This document shows positions 8,459 through 16,397 of a DNA stretch of 64,000 bases, piece by piece. The notes under the pieces are model-generated. The model ran no database searches. It worked only from the letters and a program-made list of their open reading frames with translations, and was not told where the DNA came from. Both the position numbers and the translations under genes were made by a program. Source of the DNA: Sphingomonas dokdonensis (GTDB lineage Bacteria > Pseudomonadota > Alphaproteobacteria > Sphingomonadales > Sphingomonadaceae); contig NZ_NBBI01000002.1 in assembly GCF_002197685.1 (NCBI RefSeq), positions 620,001 to 684,000 of the forward strand, given 5' to 3'. Position 1 is the stretch's first letter. Every line of letters begins with the position of its first letter.

Positions 8459-9832
8459 ATGACGACCAAAACCGTTTCAGACAGCAACTCGCCCGTGATC
8501 GAGTCGCGTGACCAGCTAATCGCCAGTTTCGCGCGCGGCGAGAAGCCCAAGGAGCGGTGGCGGATCGGCACCGAACACGAGAAGTTCGTTTACGCCCGCG
8601 ACGATCATCATGCGCCGAGCTGGGGTGAACCCGGCGGCATCCGTGCGCTGCTGATGGAACTGGAGCAGCATGGCTGGAAGCCGGTGGAGGAGGGTGGCAA
8701 CCTCATCGCGCTGACCGGCGCCGATGGGTCGGTCAGCCTGGAGCCGGCGGGGCAGTTCGAGCTGTCGGGCGCGCCGCTCGACAATCTGCACCAGACCTGC
8801 GCCGAGACTGGCCGTCATCTGGATCAGGTGAAGGCGGCGGGCGAGAAGCTGGGGATCGGTTTCCTCGGGCTCGGCATGTGGCCGGACAAGGCGCGCGACG
8901 AACTGCCGATCATGCCCAAGGGACGCTATGGCATCATGTTGCGCCACATGCCGCGCGTCGGCACAATGGGGCTCGACATGATGCTGCGTACCTGCACGAT
9001 CCAGGTGAACCTGGATTATGCCAGCGAAGCCGACATGGCGCAGAAATTCCGGGTCGGGCTTGCGCTTCAGCCGCTGGCGACGGCGCTGTTTGCCAATTCG
9101 CCGTTCACCGAAGGCAAGCCGAACGGCTATCTCAGCTATCGCAGCCACATCTGGTCGGACACGGACGCCGCGCGCACCGGCATGCTGCCGTTCGTGTTCG
9201 AGGATGGCTTTGGCTATGACCGCTACGCCGAGTACATGCTCGATGTGCCGATGTACTTCGTGTATCGCGAAGGCCAGTATATCGATGCCGCCGGCCTGTC
9301 GTTTCGCGATTTTCTGAAGGGCGAGCTGTCTGTCCTGCCCGGTGAGAAGCCGACGCTGGACGATTGGAATGATCATCTGTCGACCGCTTTCCCTGAGGTA
9401 CGGCTCAAGACGTTTTTGGAGATGCGCGGCGCCGATGGCGGGCCGTGGAACCGGATCTGCGCGCTGCCGGCCTTTTGGGTCGGTTTGTTGTACGATCAGG
9501 ACGCGCTGGACGCTGCGTGGGATCTGGTGAAGCATTGGACGCTCGACGAGCGCCAGGCGCTGCGTGATGCCGTGCCGAAGGTGGGGCTGGACGCGCCGGT
9601 GCCGGGGCGCGGCAACTTGCGCGACATTGCCGGCGAGGTGCTGGATATCGCCAATGCTGGGCTTGCCGCACGCGGGCGGACGAACAGTGCGGGCGACAAC
9701 GAAACGGGCTTCCTCGATCCGCTGCGTGAGATCGTGCGGCTGGGCAAGGTGCCGGCGGAGCAGTTGCTCGATCGCTATCATGGCGCCTGGGGCGGCGACG
9801 TATCGCGCGTCTATGCGGAGCAGAGCTTCTGA
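8459..9832 (+). CDS. gshA: Glutamate-cysteine ligase, plant/proteobacterial type
   Basis: Catalyses the first step of glutathione synthesis, joining glutamate and cysteine with ATP in the cytosol. The 457 residues match the class found in alphaproteobacteria and plants: IGTEHEKFVY near the N-terminus, GNLIALTGADGSVSLEPAGQFELSG in pieces around residues 75-100, MPKGRYGIMLRHMP and MLRTCTIQVNLDY. A repeat element follows it directly, before nadD, so it appears to be a single transcription unit. Confidence 0.95.
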   Translation: MTTKTVSDSNSPVIESRDQLIASFARGEKPKERWRIGTEHEKFVYARDDHHAPSWGEPGGIRALLMELEQHGWKPVEEGGNLIALTGADGSVSLEPAGQFELSGAPLDNLHQTCAETGRHLDQVKAAGEKLGIGFLGLGMWPDKARDELPIMPKGRYGIMLRHMPRVGTMGLDMMLRTCTIQVNLDYASEADMAQKFRVGLALQPLATALFANSPFTEGKPNGYLSYRSHIWSDTDAARTGMLPFVFEDGFGYDRYAEYMLDVPMYFVYREGQYIDAAGLSFRDFLKGELSVLPGEKPTLDDWNDHLSTAFPEVRLKTFLEMRGADGGPWNRICALPAFWVGLLYDQDALDAAWDLVKHWTLDERQALRDAVPKVGLDAPVPGRGNLRDIAGEVLDIANAGLAARGRTNSAGDNETGFLDPLREIVRLGKVPAEQLLDRYHGAWGGDVSRVYAEQSF

Positions 9833-9885
9833 GGTCTTTTGCGCGCTATGCGCCAAGACCTGGTGGAACGTGGCCAAACCTCCAG

Positions 9886-9994
9886 CGTCATCTCGGACTT
9901 GATCCGGGATCCATTTTGCCCGGAGCGGTGGGGCAGCAGGGGCGAGTGGCAGTGCCAGCGGAGGGTTGGATCCCGGATCAAGTCCGGGATGACG
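9886..9994. repeat. Inverted-repeat palindromic element (GGACTTGATCCGGGAT family)
   Basis: Two 28-base arms, 9886-9913 and 9967-9994, are reverse complements with one mismatch and enclose 53 bases. The core GGACTTGATCCGGGAT is a widespread short intergenic repeat in sphingomonads and other alphaproteobacteria. It sits between gshA and nadD and could fold into a stable stem acting as an RNA-stability or termination element. Confidence 0.85.
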
Positions 9995-10016
9995 GGGCGT
10001 GGCGAGGGGACCGCCC

Positions 10017-10652
10017 ATGAGCCGGCGTCCGCATCGTATTGGCCTGCTCGGCGGCTCCTTCAATCCGGCGCACAGCGGGCATCGCGGGATCAGCCTGGCG
10101 GCGATCAAGGCGCTGGACCTGGACGAGATGTGGTGGCTGGTGTCGCCGGGAAATCCGCTGAAGCCCGCCGCCGGCATGGCGCCGCTTGCTGCGCGGCTTG
10201 CCTCCGCCCGACGGGTGGGACGTGCCGCGCGCATTCGGCCGACCGACATCGAGAGGCGGCTTGGCACGCGCTACACGGTTGATACGCTCGCCGCGCTCGT
10301 CCGCCGCTATCCTCGCCACCGCTTTGTCTGGGTGATGGGGGCGGACAATCTCCAGCAATTCGACCGCTGGCGCGACTGGCGGCGGATCGCACGCACGGTT
10401 CCGATTGCGGTGATCGCGCGGCCAGGCTATGATGGTGCTGCCCGCGCGGCACCCGCGATGGGTTGGCTGCGGCGCTTCCAGAGGCCCGCACGCCAGGCGA
10501 AGAACTGGACCGAGTGGAGTGTGCCAGCCCTGGTGCTGCTGCGTTTCCGCCCTGACCCGACATCCGCGACGCAGCTGCGCGCCGCAGATCCTGCCTGGCA
10601 TCAACGCTATGCGCATCCCATATCAGCAGCCAAACCTTTCACCCAGGAGTGA
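10017..10652 (+). CDS. nadD: Nicotinate-nucleotide adenylyltransferase
   Basis: Transfers AMP to nicotinate mononucleotide in NAD synthesis. The nucleotidyltransferase motif GLLGGSFNPAHSGH near residues 10-23 supplies the catalytic HxGH-type site, and WVMGADNLQQFDRW is the family's second conserved block. ATG 10017 has GCGAGGGGA just upstream, so it is preferred over an earlier in-frame ATG. The 211-residue length is normal. It is followed by rsfS and rlmH with overlapping or near-overlapping junctions, the common nadD-rsfS-rlmH operon. Confidence 0.95.
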   Translation: MSRRPHRIGLLGGSFNPAHSGHRGISLAAIKALDLDEMWWLVSPGNPLKPAAGMAPLAARLASARRVGRAARIRPTDIERRLGTRYTVDTLAALVRRYPRHRFVWVMGADNLQQFDRWRDWRRIARTVPIAVIARPGYDGAARAAPAMGWLRRFQRPARQAKNWTEWSVPALVLLRFRPDPTSATQLRAADPAWHQRYAHPISAAKPFTQE

Positions 10653-10654
10653 AC

Positions 10655-11062
10655 TTGCCCGCTTCCGCCAACGCCTATCGATCCTCCGACGCAGACAGCG
10701 TCGCGGCATTGCATAAGCTTGTCCTCGACAGCCTGGACGATGACCAGGCCGCCGATACCATCTCGATCCCGCTTGCGGGAAAATCGTCGATCGCCGATCA
10801 CATGGTGATCGCGAGCGGCCGTTCGACCCGTCAGGTCGCCTCCATGGCGCAGAAGCTGGCGGAGAAGATCAAGGGCGAAACCGGCCGCTCCCCGCGGATC
10901 GAGGGCCTGCCCACGGCCGATTGGGTGCTGATCGATGCGGGCGACGTGATCGTCCACCTGTTCCGCCCCGAGGTCCGCTCCTTCTACAATCTGGAGCGGA
11001 TGTGGTCGTTCGGCGACGCGCCTGTGCCCGGCGTTACGCCGCCGGCACCCGGGAACGCCTGA
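10655..11062 (+). CDS. rsfS: Ribosome silencing factor
   Basis: Binds ribosomal protein L14 and blocks subunit joining when nutrients are short. The RsfS/Iojap core is clear: IADHMVIASGRSTRQV, EGLPTADWVLIDAGDVIVHLF and the end of the domain RSFYNLERMW. TTG 10655 is chosen because AGGAG at 10645-10649 lies 5 bases before it; the alternative GTG at 10649 overlaps that site and the nadD stop. The protein is 135 residues. Its target L14 is encoded at 55.7 kb in this window. Confidence 0.93.
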   Translation: MPASANAYRSSDADSVAALHKLVLDSLDDDQAADTISIPLAGKSSIADHMVIASGRSTRQVASMAQKLAEKIKGETGRSPRIEGLPTADWVLIDAGDVIVHLFRPEVRSFYNLERMWSFGDAPVPGVTPPAPGNA

Positions 11063-11063
11063 T

Positions 11064-11486
11064 CTGATCCTGCATATCGTGGCGCGCGGGCGGATCGGGC
11101 GATCGCCCGAGGCCGAGCTGGTCGACCGCTATCTGAAGCGGATCAGCTGGCCGACCCGCGTGACCGAACTGCCCGATCGCGGCGGCAAGCTGCCCGATGT
11201 GGTGCCGGCTACGCGCCGGGTGGTGCTGGACGAAACGGGCAAGGTGCTGTCCTCGGTCGAGTTCGCGAAGATCATGGAGCGCTGGCGCGACGATGGCGTG
11301 CGCGAGGCGCGCTTCATGATCGGCGCGGCGGATGGCTTTGGCGATGCCGAGCGGGAAGGGGCCGACCTGTTGCTCTCCTTCGGCCGTGCGACCTGGCCGC
11401 ACATGCTGGCGCGCGCGATGCTGGCCGAGCAATTGTTTCGTGCCACCTCCATCCTTGCCAATCACCCCTATCATCGCGAAGGCTGA
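11064..11486 (+). CDS. rlmH: 23S rRNA (pseudouridine1915-N3)-methyltransferase, probable CTG start
   Basis: SPOUT methyltransferase acting on the 70S ribosome at helix 69. Core motifs are RVVLDETGKVLSSVEFA and FMIGAADGFGDAE, and the C-terminal HMLARAMLAEQLFRA. The conserved N-terminus LHIVARGRIGRSPE begins upstream of the first ATG/GTG/TTG: GTG 11079 would remove five conserved residues. Reading from CTG 11064 gives MILHIVARG, which aligns exactly with E. coli MKLQLVAVG. CTG 11064 is one base after the rsfS stop, so coupled translation may supply initiation. Confidence 0.88.
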   Translation: MILHIVARGRIGRSPEAELVDRYLKRISWPTRVTELPDRGGKLPDVVPATRRVVLDETGKVLSSVEFAKIMERWRDDGVREARFMIGAADGFGDAEREGADLLLSFGRATWPHMLARAMLAEQLFRATSILANHPYHREG

Positions 11487-11492
11487 TCCGCG

Positions 11493-12644
11493 ATGCGGGC
11501 GGGGTGGACAGTGATGCTGACGGGCGCGGCGCTGCTGCTCGCCAGCGCGACCGCGCCCGATCCGTTGGCAGTCGAGCGCGAAAGGCTGAAGCTCGCGCGC
11601 GCCGAAGCCGTGCAGGCCAATGCGCGCGCGGCCGATCTGGCGCGGCAGGCCGCGCGGGAGCGTGGCGCCGTGGCCAAGGCGCGGGCGGAGGAAGCGGCCG
11701 TGGCCGCACGCATCGATCGCGCGGCAGCGAACGTGACAGCGGCGCAGGCGCAGGTCGCGATTACCGAAGGATTGCTGGCGCGTCAGCGGGCCGCGCTTGG
11801 AGAGCGGCAGCGACCGGTAGCCAAGCTGGTGGCGGCCTTATCCTCCCTGGCGCGCCGGCCCGTCGCGGCGGCGATCGTGCAGCCGGGTTCGGTGACCGAC
11901 CTTGTGCATGTGCGCGCCGTTCTGGGCAGTACCTTGCCGACGATCCGGCGCGACACTGCGGATCTGCGCGCGGCGCTCACCCAGTCGCGGCGGCTGCGAG
12001 CCGCGGCCGCCGAGGCGGTGTCAGGGCTGGAGCAGAGCCGTCGCCTGCTGGTGGCGGAGCGGCAGGCGCTGGCAGCGGTTCGCGCCAAACATGCGAGCGC
12101 CGCCGTTCAGCTGAACCGCGATGCGCTGGCGCAATCCGATCGCGCGATCGCGTTGGGCGAGGAGGCGCGGGACATCGTGGATCGCATGAGCGCCTTCGGC
12201 GAGACGCAGGCGACGCTGGAAGAGCTGGCCGCGCTGCCCGGCCCGCCGCGCGCGATCGTCGCACCTGTTACGCGCGATGCGCCGTACCAGCTGCCGATCG
12301 CTGGGCGGCTGGTGACGGGATTTGGTGAGCTGTCCGACAACGGGGTGCGATCGCGTGGGCTGACCTTTGCCGTCGCACGTGGGGCGATCGTGCGCGCGCC
12401 CGCGGCGGGGCAGGTGCTGCTCTCGCGCCCTTTTCGCGATTACGGCAGCATCGTCATCGTCGATCACGGCAATGGCTGGAACACCCTCGTCACTGGCTTG
12501 GGAGCCACGGCAGTGGCGCGCGGCGCGCAGGTATCCGCCGGCGATCCGCTCGGCCGCGCGCCACTGGAAGCGGGTGTGCCGCGGATCACCGTGGAGTTGC
12601 GGCGGCAAGGCCGGCCGGTCGACCTTACCGCGATGATCGGGTGA
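11493..12644 (+). CDS. EnvC-like murein hydrolase activator with degenerate M23 domain
   Basis: A 383-residue exported protein: a short signal segment (about residues 1-22), a long alanine/arginine-rich coiled coil (about 28-110 and 150-230), and a C-terminal LytM/M23 fold from about 270. In active M23 enzymes the metal is held by HxxxD and HxH. Here the region reads RGLTFAV and LVTGLGA in those places, so the zinc ligands are absent. That pattern is typical of EnvC, which activates amidases at the septum without cutting peptidoglycan itself. It begins 6 bases after rlmH and precedes a CtpA protease. Confidence 0.87.
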   Translation: MRAGWTVMLTGAALLLASATAPDPLAVERERLKLARAEAVQANARAADLARQAARERGAVAKARAEEAAVAARIDRAAANVTAAQAQVAITEGLLARQRAALGERQRPVAKLVAALSSLARRPVAAAIVQPGSVTDLVHVRAVLGSTLPTIRRDTADLRAALTQSRRLRAAAAEAVSGLEQSRRLLVAERQALAAVRAKHASAAVQLNRDALAQSDRAIALGEEARDIVDRMSAFGETQATLEELAALPGPPRAIVAPVTRDAPYQLPIAGRLVTGFGELSDNGVRSRGLTFAVARGAIVRAPAAGQVLLSRPFRDYGSIVIVDHGNGWNTLVTGLGATAVARGAQVSAGDPLGRAPLEAGVPRITVELRRQGRPVDLTAMIG

Positions 12645-12755
12645 TCCGATTAGGTCTGCCGGCGCTCAGCCCCTGTTCACCTGCCACACGCTTTGATCGG
12701 GCATGCGAAAGCCGCTACAGGTGATCCATCCGGTTCGCCCGAGGACGTGACCTAC

Positions 12756-14105
12756 ATGAAGTTTCCGCTGCTCTCCGCCACTGCCCTGGTCGCCACGCTT
12801 GCGCTGGCGCCGCTAACCACGGGCGCGATGGCCGCCGTGGATACGGGCGCCTATCGCGAGATGGAGCGCTTCATGGACGTGTATAATCGCGTCAAGGCGG
12901 ACTATGTCGACAAGGTCACCGACGAACAGCTGATCAAGGGCGCGATCGACGGCATGCTTGCCGCGCTCGATCCGCATTCGGGCTATGTCGATGCCGGCGA
13001 CTTCGAGAATCTGCGCATCCAGACGGAGGGCAATTACGGCGGCCTTGGCCTTACCGTGTCGCTGGAGGATGGCGCGGTGAAGGTGATCGCGCCGCAGGAG
13101 GATTCGCCCGCCTGGCGTGCCGGGGTGAAGACCGGCGACTATATTACCCACATCAATGGCAAGCTGATCTACGGCGGCACGCTGGACGAGGCGGTGGCGC
13201 AGATGCGCGGCAAGCCGGGATCGAAGCTGAACATCACCCTGGTGCGGCCGGGCCGGGACAAGCCGATCGAGCTGACGCTGGTGCGCGAGCTGATCGTGCA
13301 GCGTCCGGTGAAATGGGAGGTGAAGGGCGATGTCGGCTACGTCAACATCAACACCTTCTCCGAGACGACCGGCGCCGACACGCGCGCAGCGATGGTCGCG
13401 ATTGAGAAGTCGCTCGGTCATCGCCCACTGGGCTATGTGGTCGACCTGCGCTCCAATGGCGGCGGTCTGCTGACGCAGGCGATCGAGGTAGCCGACGTGT
13501 TCCTGGAAGGCGGCGAGGTCGTTTCGCAGCGCGGGCGCGAGAAGGGCGATGTGGAGCGGTACTACGCCAAGCCTGGCGACATGGCGCACGGGCTGCCGAT
13601 CGTCGTGCTGACCGACAGCGGCACAGCCTCCGCCTCCGAGATCGTCGCCGGCGCCCTGCAGGATCATCACCGCGGGCTAGTCATGGGTGAGCGCACCTTT
13701 GGCAAGGGATCGGTGCAGACGCTGTTGCAGCTTGGCCCCACCACGGCGCTGCGCCTCACCACCGCACGTTATTACACGCCGTCCGGCCGGTCGGTGCAGG
13801 AGGGCGGGATCGAGCCTGATATCGCCGTGCCGCAGATCAGCGATCCCGATTACAAGAGCCGGCCGGTGTTCCGCGAGGCCGATCTGCGCCGCCACCTGAT
13901 CAACGAGGTGAAGGCCGACGACAAGATTCTTGAGGAAGACACGAAGGACGATCCGCGCTTCACCACCTCGGCCGACACACTGAAGAAGGAAGGCATTGAG
14001 GACTTCCAGCTCTGGTATGCGCTGAAGACGGTGGCGCGCGTTGGCGGACCGGCGCAGGTCGCGGCGGTGACGGCTTCCATGAAGAAAGATCTGGCCGCCA
14101 AGTGA
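12756..14105 (+). CDS. ctpA: C-terminal processing peptidase, S41 family
   Basis: Periplasmic serine protease of 449 residues. Residues 1-27 are a signal peptide (ends GAMAAV), a PDZ domain follows at about 95-165 (GGLGLTVSLEDG, AGVKTGDYI), then the S41 catalytic domain with the Ser in DSGTASASEIVAGAL and the Lys in FGKGSVQTL. ATG 12756 has GAGGA 10 bases upstream; an earlier in-frame start gives an implausible N-terminus. The EnvC-CtpA neighbour pair is common in alphaproteobacteria and fits a role in septal or envelope maturation. Confidence 0.93.
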   Translation: MKFPLLSATALVATLALAPLTTGAMAAVDTGAYREMERFMDVYNRVKADYVDKVTDEQLIKGAIDGMLAALDPHSGYVDAGDFENLRIQTEGNYGGLGLTVSLEDGAVKVIAPQEDSPAWRAGVKTGDYITHINGKLIYGGTLDEAVAQMRGKPGSKLNITLVRPGRDKPIELTLVRELIVQRPVKWEVKGDVGYVNINTFSETTGADTRAAMVAIEKSLGHRPLGYVVDLRSNGGGLLTQAIEVADVFLEGGEVVSQRGREKGDVERYYAKPGDMAHGLPIVVLTDSGTASASEIVAGALQDHHRGLVMGERTFGKGSVQTLLQLGPTTALRLTTARYYTPSGRSVQEGGIEPDIAVPQISDPDYKSRPVFREADLRRHLINEVKADDKILEEDTKDDPRFTTSADTLKKEGIEDFQLWYALKTVARVGGPAQVAAVTASMKKDLAAK

Positions 14106-14584
14106 GTTTAGCTCAATCGCGTGCGCGCCTCATCGCGCTGCTTCTTCCGCTCCTTCTCCTCGCCGGTGCCTGGGGTTCGCAACTGATCGGCGGCCTTGTG
14201 CCGTGCGAAATGTGTCACTGGCAGCGCTGGCCGCATTATGCCGCGGTGCTGGTGGCGGCGTTCGCCTTCATCGTGCCGGGCCGATCAAGCAAGGTGACGA
14301 TGATCGTCGTCGCTGCCGCGCTGATCGCGGTTTCCGGGCTGATCGGCGTGTTCCACGCCGGGGTGGAATATCATTGGTGGGAGGGGATCACCGCCTGTTC
14401 CACCATGGCGACGGGAGAGGGCGTCTCGACCGACGAAATGCTGCGCCGGCTGCTGGCTGCGCCCGTGATCCGCTGCGACGCGGCACAATGGACGCTGCTG
14501 GGCGTTTCTCTGGCTGGGTATAACGCGATCCTGTCGCTGGGCGGCGCGGCAGTGATCCTGTGGCTGATCGGAAGAGCGCGATGA
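14102..14584 (+). CDS. dsbB: Disulfide bond formation protein B
   Basis: Inner-membrane quinone reductase that reoxidises DsbA. The 160-residue protein has four hydrophobic helices, the first periplasmic cysteine pair as CEMC (C35, C38) and a second pair at C99 and C125. CEMC replaces the E. coli CVLC but keeps the CxxC spacing. GTG 14102 overlaps the ctpA stop as GTGA, and its own stop overlaps coq7 as ATGA, so ctpA-dsbB-coq7 are probably one mRNA. Confidence 0.93.
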   Translation: MSLAQSRARLIALLLPLLLLAGAWGSQLIGGLVPCEMCHWQRWPHYAAVLVAAFAFIVPGRSSKVTMIVVAAALIAVSGLIGVFHAGVEYHWWEGITACSTMATGEGVSTDEMLRRLLAAPVIRCDAAQWTLLGVSLAGYNAILSLGGAAVILWLIGRAR

Positions 14585-15114
14585 ACTGGAAACCGGGCGA
14601 TCGCAGACGCGATACAAAGGCGATGATCCGTGTCGATCAGGCGGGTGAATATGGCGCAACGCGGATCTATGCGGGCCAGCTGGCAATCATGGGGCATCGT
14701 TCCCCCTTGGCGCGCGAGATTGCCGGCATGGCGTTGCAGGAAGAGCGGCACCGCCAGTTCTTCGACAAGCTGATCGTCGAGCGCGGTGTGCGCCCCACCT
14801 TGTTGCAGCCATTCTGGGACATGGCCGGCTACGCGCTCGGCGCCGTCACTGCCACGATCGGTCCTGAGGCGGCGATGGCCTGCACGGCTGCGGTCGAGAC
14901 CGAGATCGACAAGCATTATGCCGACCAGCTGGTCGAGCTGGGCAATGAAGAACCCGAGCTGCGCGAAGCGATCGCCGAGTTCCAGGCCGAGGAGCTGGAG
15001 CATCGCGACACGGCACTGGCGAGCGGCGCTGAAAATGCGCCGGCTTACCCGCTGCTTTCCGCAGTGATCGGGCTGGGCTGCCGCGTTGCGATCGCCGCGG
15101 CGAAGCGGATTTGA
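14581..15114 (+). CDS. coq7: Demethoxyubiquinone hydroxylase, Coq7 type
   Basis: Di-iron monooxygenase that makes the penultimate step of ubiquinone synthesis. All ligands of the duplicated ExxH site are visible: E23, E54xxH57, E106 and E138xxH141. ATG 14581 overlaps the dsbB stop; an in-frame ATG at 14560 would lie inside dsbB. The length of 177 residues fits bacterial Coq7. Use of Coq7 instead of UbiF is typical of alphaproteobacteria, and ubiA at 6 kb belongs to the same pathway. Confidence 0.95.
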   Translation: MNWKPGDRRRDTKAMIRVDQAGEYGATRIYAGQLAIMGHRSPLAREIAGMALQEERHRQFFDKLIVERGVRPTLLQPFWDMAGYALGAVTATIGPEAAMACTAAVETEIDKHYADQLVELGNEEPELREAIAEFQAEELEHRDTALASGAENAPAYPLLSAVIGLGCRVAIAAAKRI

Positions 15115-15128
15115 GAGGAGGCAGGGGC

Positions 15129-15647
15129 ATGCGTATGAGCAGGCCGGTGTTGGTTGCGATGCTTGCCGTAACGAGCCCGCTTTCGGCACAAGAGGCCGAG
15201 CAGCCGGGCGTTTCGCCATCAAAGGTCGTGATCCTGCCGCCGCCGTCCAAGCCGGTGGCGCTGCCGGGTGCGCCGCGCACGCGCCGCCAGACGGTCTCCA
15301 CCGAAACTTCCCGCAATGCGCCGGTGAACGGCGTGCTGGTCCTTTACGGCAATGAACGCTGCCCGACGAACGGCAACGGCGAAGAGATCGTCGTCTGTCA
15401 GCGGCGCGGCGCGGAAGAGCAGTTTCGTATCCCCAAGGAAGTGCGGACGCTGGAGGTTACGCCCGAGAACGAAAGTTGGGCGGCCCGGGAAAAGGGCAAC
15501 CAGGATGTTGGCGCCGTGGGGATTGGCTCCTGCAGCACGGTGGGCGCAGGGGGCGCCACCGGCTGTTTCGTGCAGAATGCCCGCCGCGCAAAGCGCGAGG
15601 CGCAGGCGCGCGGCGAGGATGCAACGCCGGACCTGAGCCCGTATTGA
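15129..15647 (+). CDS. Small secreted protein of unknown function
   Basis: A 172-residue protein with an N-terminal signal peptide (about residues 1-20, ending in PLSAQE). The mature part is proline-rich near residues 30-55, then has cysteines in NERCPTNGNGEEIVVCQRR and a second pair in GSCSTVGAGGATGCF, which could form disulfides. The C-terminal tail is highly charged. ATG 15129 follows AGGAGG by 6 bases, 14 bases after coq7. No family is recognised; neighbours DsbB and CtpA act in the same compartment. Confidence 0.75.
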   Translation: MRMSRPVLVAMLAVTSPLSAQEAEQPGVSPSKVVILPPPSKPVALPGAPRTRRQTVSTETSRNAPVNGVLVLYGNERCPTNGNGEEIVVCQRRGAEEQFRIPKEVRTLEVTPENESWAAREKGNQDVGAVGIGSCSTVGAGGATGCFVQNARRAKREAQARGEDATPDLSPY

Positions 15648-16109
15648 GGGCTTGTGGCTGCTGCTGAGGCTTGGCCGATCGCCTGTGTTACCACACACGA
15701 TCGCGCGTTTAGTCTTTTGCGTGCCTGAGCCGGTAGCAGTGACGAGACCGGGCGTGTTGCTGTTTTGCTCCGAATACAATCGTAACGTACCGCGCGTTCA
15801 CAGCCATGATGCCATGTACATGCGTCTCTTGTCTGATGTCGGGCAAGTCGACAGGCGTTGCGTTCCTGCTGCTCGCCATGCTGAGCCGGCCTGACCTGTC
15901 CGGCGCAAATAGTCGTGAGCAACGGCCGGAGGTGGGCAGGTAATCCTGGTGTGAGGTGCCCGCGGCTTGGCCGTCTGAATCGATTAGCTATATGCGCTGA
16001 ACCGCGGAAAAGACATTCGTTTCTAAACTGTTAATCTAGGTAATTATCCCGCGATCTGAGGGTGTATTGTCAAGATCATGTTGCGCGGTCGATAGCATTG
16101 GATCAGTTC
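15648..16109. other. Intergenic region without a convincing gene
   Basis: This 460-base stretch has short open frames on both strands but none with good codon use, a ribosome binding site or a recognisable motif. The last 120 bases are AT-richer than the surroundings and probably hold a promoter for the small gene at 16110. No tRNA or obvious terminator was seen. Confidence 0.5.
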
Positions 16110-16397
16110 ATGCGCGTGATGGAACAGAACGCTCGCCTCTCTCGCACCGAACTTACTCATAATGGTGCAGATCGTCAGCCACCGCGGCCTTTGTCGGCGC
16201 TGGTGACGGTGCCGGTCGTCGTGGTTGGCGCTGCATGCATGTTGCCGATGGCGGTCGCGGCATTTGGTGCGAGCCGCCTTGTGCAAGGCCGCTTCAAGGG
16301 GATCGGCACGGATTCGATTGCTGCGGGCCGCGCTTTATGGCGGGCGACCGGAGTCGTGCTGGACGTGCTTACGACCCCCGCTGCGCCTCGGGCGTGA
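16110..16397 (+). CDS. Possible small membrane protein
   Basis: An open frame of 95 residues from ATG 16110. It contains a hydrophobic segment (SALVTVPVVVVGAACMLPMAVAAF, quoted in part as VTVPVVVVGAACM) that could cross the inner membrane, followed by a basic region. The ribosome binding site is weak and in-frame ATG 16119 is equally possible. Its 3' end overlaps the convergent glycosyltransferase gene by 29 bases. No family is recognised; it could be a real accessory gene at the edge of the export locus or a chance frame. Confidence 0.45.
   Translation: MRVMEQNARLSRTELTHNGADRQPPRPLSALVTVPVVVVGAACMLPMAVAAFGASRLVQGRFKGIGTDSIAAGRALWRATGVVLDVLTTPAAPRA

Noticed and set aside
15652..15894. An 80-codon plus-strand frame after the small secreted protein
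   Set aside because: Poor codon use, no ribosome binding site and no recognisable family.
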